DNA of 34,521 nucleotides from an uncultured Bacteroidales bacterium (GTDB lineage Bacteria > Bacteroidota > Bacteroidia > Bacteroidales > UBA932). This document shows positions 16,279 through 23,848 of this stretch, in pieces (positions within the stretch are counted from its first letter, which is position 1; each line of letters starts with the position of its first letter). The translations under genes and the position numbers were made by a program. The stretch spans positions 1 to 34,521 of the forward strand of contig CANBDX010000025.1 of the NCBI GenBank assembly GCA_947367315.1, written 5' to 3'. The notes beneath the pieces are model-generated. The model did not search any database. It saw only the letters and a list, made by a program, of their open reading frames with translations, and was not told the DNA's origin.

Positions 16279-18025
16279 GCTTTGACTTCGCTGCCTGTGA
16301 GATATTGATCATGAAGTCACCTATCTTCTCAAGCTCTGCAAGAACGTCCATATAATAAACACCGGTAAGGTAGTTGTAGCTGTTGCTTTCGATGTTTATG
16401 ATATGCTCCTCACGGAGATGGTTACGGCACTCGTTGATATTGTACTCAGCATTTTCCGCATTGGAGATATCAGTAAGATTATCTGTCTTGAGATTCTCGA
16501 TCATCACATCATATGACTTCTGCACCAGATCAAGCATCTTGTTGAGACGGTCGAGTATTGACTTGTCGAATACCTTTCCATGAGCATTCTTTCTCTTGAG
16601 GATTCTTCCGATAGCCTCACCTGAATCTCCGAGAGACTCCATCTCGCCGATAATCTTGTACATGGACTTTATCTTGTCGGCAGCCTCTTCGCTGACTCCT
16701 CCCTTCGACACCTCGTTGAGGTATGTTGCAATCTCGAACTCGATCCTGTCGGTAATTTCCTCATACTTGATGAGCTTGTCATTCAGGACATCGAACTTTT
16801 CTGGATTCTGCTCGTTCACTGCCTCACGCAGATATCCGAAACCATTGCGGCAGATTTCCGCAAAATGGGTGATTTCCTGCTGTGCCTCGCTGATGGAAAG
16901 CTCCGCAGTGCTCAGAGGGCCTCCTGAAATATACTTGAGTCTGAACACCTCGGTCTCGCCCTTAGGCTCCTTCACAAGCCAGACTACAGCCTTCTCGATC
17001 AGAGGAGTGAACCATATGAGGATGAGGGTATTGGTTACATTGAATAGGGTATGGAGCATTGCGATTCCGTAAAGGAGGGAGTTCTTGTACATCTCCACAG
17101 TTTCCGGAGACGCCGGTGTGCCGCTGTTGGCAATTACCGCAAGCTGGTGGCTTGCCTCGACCGGATTATAGAAGTTCAATGCTTCCATAATCACACATAT
17201 AAGCTTCACGATAGGTCCGAAAAGCGCCAGCACCCATACAACTCCGATTACGTTGAAGATTGTATGTGCACGGGCAGCTCTCTTTGCAGAAGTATTGGCA
17301 ACTGCTGCCGCGATATTCGCTGTGATGGTCGTTCCTATGTTCTCTCCGAGCACCATCGCCACTGCAAGCTGGAAGTCGATCAGACCAGAAGCTGCAAGGA
17401 GCATGGTGATGGCCATGGTAGCACTTGATGCCTGAAGTACGATTGTAAGGACAGCTCCTGCAATCAGGAAGAGGAGGATGGAACCGAAGCCGAAGCCGTT
17501 AATGCTTCCGAAGAAGCTCATCATGCCTGTCTGGTACTGACCGAGAATAGCATTCGAGCAATCCTTCATGAATGTAAGACCCACATACATCACCGCAAAT
17601 CCCATCAGGAACTGACCCATATTCTTGAGTCCGTTCTTCTTTGAAGAGTGCATCAGATAGCCGAAAGCCATCATTGGCACTGCAAAGAGGGCGATATTAA
17701 CCGAGAATCCGAGCGAAGTGATCCATGCTGTGAGAGTCGTACCTATGTTTGCTCCCATGATAACGCCGATGGCGTTTCCAAGAGTAAGCAGACCTGCATT
17801 CACAAAACTTACCACCATGATGGTAGTTGCAGACGATGACTGCACGAGGCAGGTCACCACGGTTCCGGTAAGTACGCGCTTGAATGCATTAGATGTCATC
17901 CTGGCCATGAAGGCTCTGAGGCGGTCGCCTGCGGATTTCTGAAGGCCTTCACTCATGAGTGCCATACCGTAGAGGAACATTGCAAGTCCACCAAGTACGG
18001 AAAGCACGTTTAGAATAGTTGTCAT
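16268..18025 (-). CDS. Na+/phosphate cotransporter (NptA/YjbB-like) with PhoU-like C-terminus
   Basis: This 585-residue inner-membrane protein has two inverted Na/Pi-cotransporter repeats. The first carries CLVQSSSATTIMV (QSSSATT at 62-68) and GANIGTTLTAW; the second carries VLQASSATMAITMLLAASG and GENIGTTITANIAA. Eight or more membrane helices end near residue 355. The remaining ~230 residues are helical and PhoU-like (AEICRNGFGYLREAVNEQ, MYKIIGEMESLGDSGEAIGR). Bacterial homologues can export or import phosphate, and the direction is not readable. It heads the six-gene run 18025 to 11630, and its promoter lies in the 95-base divergent spacer. Confidence 0.93.
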   Translation of the reverse strand: MTTILNVLSVLGGLAMFLYGMALMSEGLQKSAGDRLRAFMARMTSNAFKRVLTGTVVTCLVQSSSATTIMVVSFVNAGLLTLGNAIGVIMGANIGTTLTAWITSLGFSVNIALFAVPMMAFGYLMHSSKKNGLKNMGQFLMGFAVMYVGLTFMKDCSNAILGQYQTGMMSFFGSINGFGFGSILLFLIAGAVLTIVLQASSATMAITMLLAASGLIDFQLAVAMVLGENIGTTITANIAAAVANTSAKRAARAHTIFNVIGVVWVLALFGPIVKLICVIMEALNFYNPVEASHQLAVIANSGTPASPETVEMYKNSLLYGIAMLHTLFNVTNTLILIWFTPLIEKAVVWLVKEPKGETEVFRLKYISGGPLSTAELSISEAQQEITHFAEICRNGFGYLREAVNEQNPEKFDVLNDKLIKYEEITDRIEFEIATYLNEVSKGGVSEEAADKIKSMYKIIGEMESLGDSGEAIGRILKRKNAHGKVFDKSILDRLNKMLDLVQKSYDVMIENLKTDNLTDISNAENAEYNINECRNHLREEHIINIESNSYNYLTGVYYMDVLAELEKIGDFMINISQAAKSKHEN

Positions 18026-18061
18026 ATAAACCTTTTATAAAGAATTACGGGTAATTAGACG

Positions 18062-18069
18062 CAAAAATA
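18062..18069 (-). promoter_or_regulatory. -7 box for the minus-strand six-gene run
   Basis: Read on the minus strand this is TATTTTTG, a TAnnTTTG match, followed by C. It predicts a ~30-base leader before the symporter start at 18025. No clear -33 box is seen. Confidence 0.4.
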
Positions 18070-18080
18070 TAAAAAATCCT

Positions 18081-18088
18081 TAGATTTG
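18081..18088 (+). promoter_or_regulatory. -7 box for the secreted metallopeptidase-like gene
   Basis: TAGATTTG fits TAnnTTTG and lies 32 bases before the ATG at 18121. Only 11 bases separate it from the opposing -7 box at 18062-18069, so the two divergent promoters must overlap. Confidence 0.4.
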
Positions 18089-18120
18089 TCTGCTGTTTAA
18101 ACAATTTTAAACCTAAAAAA

Positions 18121-21100
18121 ATGAAAGAGCTGAAACTATCTATACTTTCTCTTTTTATTCCACTTCTCGCATCAGCGCAATTCTATGTCACAGGAGACGA
18201 CCCGGGCCATCTGAAATGGTACAGCATCAAGACAGATAGCTATGAAGTCATCTATCCTGAAGGCACCGATTCTCTGGCGAAGGTGTATGCAGGAAAGCTG
18301 GAGAAATTCAAGATTCCGGTATCAAGGACCAGCGGCTACATTACCGGAGAGGGAGACGGAAAACTTATGCCGGTGGTGCTCCATGCATATAACACCTCGA
18401 ACGGTTCCGTTGCATGGGCTCCTAAGAGAATGGACCTGTTCACAGTCCCGTCGGCATACTCGCCGGAGCCGTTCCCTTGGAACACAATGCTCTCGGTGCA
18501 TGAATCCCGCCACGTGACACAGATGCAGTTCGGAATGACAGGATATCTCAAGTACGGCACATGGCTCTTCGGAGAGATGTTCAACATACTCGCATCGCTG
18601 CTCTATCCCGGCATGGCTATGATCGAGGGTGATGCCGTGATAGCCGAGACTGCATTTACCAAATCCGGACGAGGACGCACTGCAGATTTCCTGAACTACT
18701 ATCGGGTGGCATTCGACCACGGCGACACCCGCAGTTGGGAGCAATGGAGATATGGCTCGCAGAGGAACTACGCACCGAACTATTATGCTCTCGGATATCT
18801 CACCCTTGGAGGATTCAGGTATCTCTACGACTGCCCTGATTTCACGGACCAGGCTCAACATCTTGCCGCAAGAAACCCATTAGACCTGGGAGCATTCTAC
18901 ACCACTGCAAAGAAAGTGTCCGGAAAGAAATTCAATGACGCATTCAAGGAAGTGAGGGATACTATGACCGCAATATGGGCGGCAGACGCTGCTGCAAGGG
19001 CTCCTTTCATGCCTTCGGAGCCGGTAACCAAGGAGAATCGTCACTACACGGACTATGTCGGCATGACCACTGCAGGAAAAGATCTCTATGCCATAAAGAA
19101 AGGCTTTGTAAACGCTCCGGCTCTTGTGAAGATCGGAGCAGACGGAAGCGAGGCGATTCTTTCTAACTTCTCCCATGAGACAAGCAACCTCAACTGGTCC
19201 GACACGCAGAAAAAACTCTACTGGAGCGAATCTATTCCTGACCCGAGATGGAGCATGAAGTTCAAGTCAAAGATCAGATATGCCGATCCGGCAAAGACAG
19301 GTAAGAAAAGCCTTACAAAGGGAAAGACGGGCCTTCTTTACAATCCTGTAGCAGATGCCGAGGGCATATCGGCTGTAGAGTATCTCGTGGAAGGCAGGTC
19401 AACTGTCGTAAGAATTGACCAGACCACCGGGGAAAAGGTCTCTTACGCAGAAGCTCCCGACTCACTCCAGCTTGTGGAGATCGTTGAAGGAGGCGACATA
19501 CTTTACGCCACCGCAATCTCAGAAAACGGCTACGGAATCTACTCCTACAGCAATATGGAGTGGAAAATGCTCCTTGAGCCGTCCCCTGTGATGATGACAG
19601 ACTTCAAGGACTGCAGGGAAGGACTGATGTTCTGCTCCGACAGGACAGGTGTGAATGAGCTGTATGTCTTTAACCCTTCAACCAGAAAAGTAATACAGAG
19701 GACCAATACCAGATACGGCTCTGAAGACCATCAATGGAGCGAAGACGGGCAGTATCTCTACTACACTTCCCAGACAATGAAGGGCAAGCGCATATTCCGC
19801 ACCCATGCGGATTCGCTCATCAGCCGCCAGGTGGATTTCTTCGAAAGATACAGCTACCCTATAGCGGAGAAACTCGCACAGCAGGAAAAGGCAGTCGCTC
19901 TTGAAGACGGTGCATCGGAAGCGGTGCCTCAGGTGATTGTCAAGCACTCCGAGCCTAAGAGATACCGCAAGCTTGCTCATATGTTCAACCTCCATTCGTG
20001 GGCTCCTGTATATGTGAATGTGGACAGGATCATGAACATGTCATTCGACTACATATGGCAGGCAGCATCACTTGGAGTCACAGGCATCATGCAGAACCGT
20101 CTCGCCACAACGGTCGGAGAGTTCGGATACTCCGCACATCCGGACCCGTACAATCCTGATAAATGGAGACATTCCGGCCATGCAAGGCTTACATATTCGG
20201 GACTATATCCTGTAATTGAAGCATCTGTGGATTTCAATGACAGGGCAGCAAGACAGTACTATGCATGCGCTTACATCCAGGACAAGGGAACAGGCATGGA
20301 AGTACGCAACACAGAACTGTCCAATCCTTATCTCCAGGGCAAGCTGTCGATGTACATTCCTTGGAACTTCTCTGATGGAGGATGGTACAGAGGACTCATC
20401 CCTAAGGTAACTTACACCATCAGCAACGATATGTTCAATACGGCGATGACCGTGATGAGCACGCTTCCCGAACATGGCAGCGTCAGAGACAATCCTACAT
20501 TCATGGGAGTCATCGAAGGAAAGAACATGTTCATGCAGAGCGTCACCGCATCCCTCAGAGGCTACACATCGCTGGCTATTCCTAATTCGGCCGTATATCC
20601 GAGATGGGGTCTGGGTATCGAAGCGGGAGCATCCACAGGTCTCGAAAACTACAAATATTTCGCTCCTATGGGATATCTCTATGCTTACGGTTATGTGCCG
20701 GGATTCACAAGGACACAGGGTCTGAAGCTGACGGCTTCCTTGCAGACAACCCTCCGCAAGGACTCATATTTCAGCCTTCCGCTGATAGATGTACTTCCGA
20801 GAGGTCTGAGTGCCAATGGAGGACTTGCGCAATGGCTTTCCATAAGAAACCCTCAGCTGGCCAGATTTACAGCAGATTACGCAATCCCTATATACATTGG
20901 TGATATTCCAATAGGTGGCTCTTGCGTATATATAAAAAGAATGGTTTTCAATCCTCATTTCGACTATACTATGGTCGGGAACAGAAATCTATGTTCAGTT
21001 GGAGCCGAATTACTCTTTGACCTGAACAGCATCATCTGGATAGAATGGCCATGTTCAATCGGAGCAAGTTATTCATATAATACCGGAAACGGATTCGAAA

Positions 21101-21171
21101 GCATCATGAGCAAAAGTGGGATCAAGATGGACCGTCACCACTGCGGATTCGTATTCAATGTTTCATTCTAA
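18121..21171 (+). CDS. Secreted HExxH metallopeptidase-like protein with beta-propeller and outer-membrane barrel
   Basis: The 1016-residue protein starts with a Sec signal peptide (cleavage likely after LLASAQ, residue 20). Residues 25-290 look like a peptidase MA-type gluzincin: the zinc motif HESRH is at 127-131, and a downstream Glu in YPGMAMIEGDAVIAET (E169) fits the third ligand. Residues ~330-600 contain repeated beta-strand units of TolB/WD40-like propeller character (for example MFCSDRTGVNELYVF and HQWSEDGQYLYYTSQ). From ~630 onward, alternating aromatic and glycine-rich strands and the final residues CGFVFNVSF, ending in Phe, indicate an outer-membrane beta-barrel. The role is unknown. 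Assignments rest on motifs; the fold of the last third is inferred. The CpXC gene follows after 10 bases. Confidence 0.8.
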   Translation: MKELKLSILSLFIPLLASAQFYVTGDDPGHLKWYSIKTDSYEVIYPEGTDSLAKVYAGKLEKFKIPVSRTSGYITGEGDGKLMPVVLHAYNTSNGSVAWAPKRMDLFTVPSAYSPEPFPWNTMLSVHESRHVTQMQFGMTGYLKYGTWLFGEMFNILASLLYPGMAMIEGDAVIAETAFTKSGRGRTADFLNYYRVAFDHGDTRSWEQWRYGSQRNYAPNYYALGYLTLGGFRYLYDCPDFTDQAQHLAARNPLDLGAFYTTAKKVSGKKFNDAFKEVRDTMTAIWAADAAARAPFMPSEPVTKENRHYTDYVGMTTAGKDLYAIKKGFVNAPALVKIGADGSEAILSNFSHETSNLNWSDTQKKLYWSESIPDPRWSMKFKSKIRYADPAKTGKKSLTKGKTGLLYNPVADAEGISAVEYLVEGRSTVVRIDQTTGEKVSYAEAPDSLQLVEIVEGGDILYATAISENGYGIYSYSNMEWKMLLEPSPVMMTDFKDCREGLMFCSDRTGVNELYVFNPSTRKVIQRTNTRYGSEDHQWSEDGQYLYYTSQTMKGKRIFRTHADSLISRQVDFFERYSYPIAEKLAQQEKAVALEDGASEAVPQVIVKHSEPKRYRKLAHMFNLHSWAPVYVNVDRIMNMSFDYIWQAASLGVTGIMQNRLATTVGEFGYSAHPDPYNPDKWRHSGHARLTYSGLYPVIEASVDFNDRAARQYYACAYIQDKGTGMEVRNTELSNPYLQGKLSMYIPWNFSDGGWYRGLIPKVTYTISNDMFNTAMTVMSTLPEHGSVRDNPTFMGVIEGKNMFMQSVTASLRGYTSLAIPNSAVYPRWGLGIEAGASTGLENYKYFAPMGYLYAYGYVPGFTRTQGLKLTASLQTTLRKDSYFSLPLIDVLPRGLSANGGLAQWLSIRNPQLARFTADYAIPIYIGDIPIGGSCVYIKRMVFNPHFDYTMVGNRNLCSVGAELLFDLNSIIWIEWPCSIGASYSYNTGNGFESIMSKSGIKMDRHHCGFVFNVSF

Positions 21172-21181
21172 ACATTTTCAT

Positions 21182-21844
21182 ATGTCAATAATCAACGAAG
21201 CGCTCGCACCATGCAGCAAATGCGGCCAGCAGAACAAAGTTGCCGTCTATAGAAGCATCAACATATCAGAAAACCCTGAACTCAAGGACAAGGTGAAGGA
21301 CGGATCCCTCTTCCTGTGGGAATGCCCCCACTGCGGACAGGTGAATCTCGCCAAGTACGAGACACTTTATCACGATCCTGCAGCCAAGCTTATGGTATGG
21401 CTCATACCTTCAGGAGAAATCTCGGAGACCCAGATGCAGGCCATCACCATGCACACCAAGGCAATGGGAGGCTACACCCTGCGCAGAGTGAACGACATGG
21501 GCTCGCTGATGGAAAAGGTCTTGATTGCGGACGCAGGACTCGATGATGTGGTGCTGGAAATGTGCAAATACGTCACCAAGCTTGAAATGCTACAGAAAAG
21601 CGTTGCCGCCGAGCAGAGGGAAGACTTCATGGCTTCCGTATTCCATTTCTACAAGTCAGAAGGCTCCGGCGACGAGCGTGTGCTTACGTTCATGTACGCC
21701 CTCGACGGACAGATGCTCGGAGTGAACATCGGATGGAATGTCTATCAGGACTGTGCCGGCATCCTCGAGCGCAACCCGCAGATAAAGCCGGCCGAAGGAT
21801 TCGCCGAAATAGATGCCGACTGGCTCAGCTCAAAGCTCGCCTGA
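21182..21844 (+). CDS. CpXC-domain zinc-ribbon protein
   Basis: This 220-residue cytoplasmic protein begins SIINEALAPCSKCGQQNKV and has a second knuckle ECPHCGQVNLAKYETL, so two CxxC pairs would bind one zinc, as in CpXC-domain proteins of unknown function. The rest is mixed alpha/beta with no further motif that I recognise. The frame extends upstream to a GTG at 21116, but that overlaps the preceding gene. The ATG at 21182 follows its stop by 10 bases and gives the domain start directly, so I choose it. It is probably translated from the same mRNA as the metallopeptidase-like gene and ends at a bidirectional terminator. Confidence 0.8.
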   Translation: MSIINEALAPCSKCGQQNKVAVYRSINISENPELKDKVKDGSLFLWECPHCGQVNLAKYETLYHDPAAKLMVWLIPSGEISETQMQAITMHTKAMGGYTLRRVNDMGSLMEKVLIADAGLDDVVLEMCKYVTKLEMLQKSVAAEQREDFMASVFHFYKSEGSGDERVLTFMYALDGQMLGVNIGWNVYQDCAGILERNPQIKPAEGFAEIDADWLSSKLA

Positions 21845-21865
21845 CATCGGAAACTGTTAAAAAAG

Positions 21866-21907
21866 GACCATCGCTACATGAAACGGCTGAAACATGTAGC
21901 GATGGTC
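21866..21907. terminator. Bidirectional hairpin terminator, copy 1 of a 40-base palindromic repeat
   Basis: GACCATCGCTACATG (21866-21880) pairs perfectly over 15 bases with 21893-21907 around the loop AAACGGCTGAAA. On the minus strand a run of T (CTTTTTT) follows; on the plus strand TCGTTTATTTT follows. It lies between the CpXC gene and the converging radical SAM gene. The central 40 bases (21867-21906) recur exactly at 23782-23821. Confidence 0.85.
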
Positions 21908-21916
21908 TCGTTTATT

Positions 21917-22951
21917 TTAACTATCCATCGAGTCAGAAAGTATAGGGTCCACCCTGTTAAAGGTGCCATATAACTGCTCGGAAGCTGCGCGACATCCTCC
22001 TCGACAACGAGACCACAACTTGCAGGTGATACACGGAGTCGGGATTTCATCAAAGTATCCGTCACCCTGGCACTCAGATATGATTTGTCCTATCGGCTTA
22101 TCGTATATATTACCCAATATCCGTGGAGAATGGTTGCAAAAGCGGACGTCTCCTTTATAATTGACAGTAAGCGGACGATTTGACAGATCGGTCGAGCAAT
22201 GTGAAAACATTATGTTTGGATAATCATCCGGATTGAGCACACACATAGGTGTGCAGACGCCGCTTTGGATAGTCATACCAAGTTCGCCAGCAACCCTGTC
22301 GACTCTTGTAAAAGCATCCTTCAATTCACTGGTCGTGAGAGTGAGTTCAGAGGCATAGAGCTTTCCGAGACCACCGATATTGAATCGATTGACCATAGCT
22401 CTGGTAGAGCCGAATTCGGAATGATAAAACCGCAGGATTTCATCTACATTGTGAATATTTAACTTGCTGACAATTAATACCGGCAGAAGCCAATCGGACT
22501 TAATGGAACTTATCTTTCGGGCATTATCAACAGCTTTCTGCCATGAACCCTTGAGCCCGGTGGTGTAGTCGTGCAATGAGGAATCTGTAGCCAGAATGGG
22601 AATCTGGATAGTTCCAACGCCAAGCTGCATCATGATCTCCAGGTCCATATCCTTGATAAGTGTTCCATTGGACAGGAGGTTTACATTAGCTCCGGCAAAC
22701 CTGGCTTTCAACGTGAGTTCATGTATGCGTGGCATCAGCATAGGCTCGCCGCCAGAGAGCGACACGCTGCCAACGGTAGCCTGACGGAGCACCCTTCGCA
22801 AAGTACGACGTGCTAAGCGGAAATCCGGCACAGTCACACCCAACATACAACCGTCGCCTTTCCAATAGTTGTAACAGAATTTACATTGCTGGTTGCAGGC
22901 GTCAGTCAGTTCAAAGACAATAAATGGAATATGGTGTTTACTTGAGGACAT
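21917..22951 (-). CDS. Radical SAM/SPASM-domain enzyme, candidate peptide or protein maturase
   Basis: The 344-residue enzyme has the radical SAM cluster motif CNQQCKFC (C19, C23, C26), the SAM-binding SLSGGEPM (67-70) and NLLSNGTLI. The C-terminus is a SPASM-type auxiliary-cluster domain: C252-X14-G-X4-C272, then C307-X2-C310-X5-C316-X3-C320. The seventh SPASM cysteine expected after this block is absent. SPASM radical SAM enzymes typically form thioether, C-C or related bonds in ribosomal peptides or activate sulfatases; the opening FELTDACNQQCKFCYNYW fits this group. Its ATG lies inside the end of the upstream gene at 22938-23453 (14-base overlap), which marks that protein as the likely partner or substrate. 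The reaction is unknown. Confidence 0.92.
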   Translation of the reverse strand: MSSSKHHIPFIVFELTDACNQQCKFCYNYWKGDGCMLGVTVPDFRLARRTLRRVLRQATVGSVSLSGGEPMLMPRIHELTLKARFAGANVNLLSNGTLIKDMDLEIMMQLGVGTIQIPILATDSSLHDYTTGLKGSWQKAVDNARKISSIKSDWLLPVLIVSKLNIHNVDEILRFYHSEFGSTRAMVNRFNIGGLGKLYASELTLTTSELKDAFTRVDRVAGELGMTIQSGVCTPMCVLNPDDYPNIMFSHCSTDLSNRPLTVNYKGDVRFCNHSPRILGNIYDKPIGQIISECQGDGYFDEIPTPCITCKLWSRCRGGCRAASEQLYGTFNRVDPILSDSMDS

Positions 22952-23453
22952 TCAGCTTCATATATTCGCATTCATAGCCTTGCTCCTCAGATGTCATCAC
23001 ATATACTCTGAGATGAGCTTCACCAACATGGTCTCCGACATCAATAGTATGGATTACATCTGTATTCGACTCAGTGATCTTATACACTTGACTATGCAGA
23101 ACTTCTTCATTTTGAGCGTCCTTTGCAATAGTCACCTTTACACCATAGGCACTAAAATAACTGACCTTGATTTTAATCTGATCACCATTCTTCACATCCT
23201 GTGCTTCATCATAAGCACCTTCGCGCTCAATATACACCACATCTGTAGACACCGGATCATAACAACTGACCAAATTGTTACTGTTACAAGCCCCGACTGT
23301 CATCATGCCGGTAAGTGTCAGCAATGCTCCTCCCAGTCGGAATTTTGCTTTCACAGCCCTTGCGCTCTTACCATTTGATAAGCATACCCAAAGAGATACA
23401 GCCAAGAATGCTGCTCCGACACCAATAATCAACAATGACTTTTTCATAATCAT
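22938..23453 (-). CDS. Membrane-anchored or lipoprotein-like protein, candidate radical SAM partner
   Basis: I do not recognise this 171-residue protein. Residues 6-26 are a hydrophobic segment (LLIIGVGAAFLAVSLWVCL). A basic stretch (SARAVKAKFR) then leads to a second hydrophobic segment, GGALLTLTGMMTVGAC, which ends like a lipobox at Cys56. C64 follows in VSCYDPVS. Residues ~70-171 are strand-rich and look like a small extracytoplasmic beta-sandwich, with one more Cys near the end (YECEYMKL). A second ATG (codon 3) is equally possible as start. It lies upstream of, and overlaps, the radical SAM gene, so the two are made together. A role as the modified substrate, with the CYDP region as the target, is inference from this arrangement. 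Confidence 0.75.
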   Translation of the reverse strand: MIMKKSLLIIGVGAAFLAVSLWVCLSNGKSARAVKAKFRLGGALLTLTGMMTVGACNSNNLVSCYDPVSTDVVYIEREGAYDEAQDVKNGDQIKIKVSYFSAYGVKVTIAKDAQNEEVLHSQVYKITESNTDVIHTIDVGDHVGEAHLRVYVMTSEEQGYECEYMKLNVLK

Positions 23454-23779
23454 TTATAGTATGAATGGATAATTGTTATATCTATGCTTTTACAATATTC
23501 AACGTAAAGGATTGAAAAATACTTCCTAAATAAAATGTATCAGCGTATAATATCGTGACGAACAAGATCCGAGATAGTATCTGTCCCTGGCCTCAAATTT
23601 CCGTGGCCCATTCCTGGAAAAATAATCCACATCGATATAATTCTTATCCAGAGCCAGGCTTATAGTGAATCTAATTTCTCAGCAAGATAATCAATAATAA
23701 TTGCACAAAACATCGCTGCATGAAAACGCAAAATCGTGTAGCCATGGTACCAAAAACCGGGATAAAACACATGAAAACA
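23454..23779. other. Intergenic region with coding remnants and a decayed palindrome
   Basis: No intact gene is seen. On the minus strand an open stretch at 23526-23678 without ATG encodes protein-like sequence including LDKNYIDVDYFSRNGPRKFE. It is entered by a frame change from the end of another short frame (AIIIDYLAEKLDSL, stop at 23660-23662). This could be a decayed gene. Positions 23711-23746 resemble the flanking 40-base palindrome (CATCGCTGCATG... GTGTAGCCATGG) with several mismatches. No clear TAnnTTTG promoter for the 23453 gene is visible. Confidence 0.3.
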
Positions 23780-23823
23780 ATACCATCGCTACATGAAACG
23801 GCTGAAACATGTAGCGATGGTAT
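23780..23823. repeat. Palindromic repeat, copy 2, probable galK terminator
   Basis: The arms 23780-23795 and 23808-23823 pair perfectly over 16 bases around the loop AAACGGCTGAAA. The central 40 bases are identical to 21867-21906 and in the same orientation, although the outermost base pairs differ (T-A here, G-C in copy 1). It lies 25 bases past the galK stop, and on the minus strand TTGTTTT follows, so it can end galK transcripts. Confidence 0.85.
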
Positions 23824-23848
23824 AGTTTAATATAATGTGATTGCGGGA

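Noticed and set aside
21116..21844. Longer CpXC protein starting at GTG 21116
   Set aside because: The extra 22 residues overlap the end of the preceding gene and lack domain character; the ATG at 21182 starts just before the zinc-ribbon.
22938..23453. Assignment of the radical SAM partner to the known rSAM/lipoprotein pair of Bacteroidetes
   Set aside because: From memory that enzyme begins with a different motif region (FWECTLRCN-like) and its lipoprotein has a YGxPxA motif; neither is seen here, so I leave the family open.
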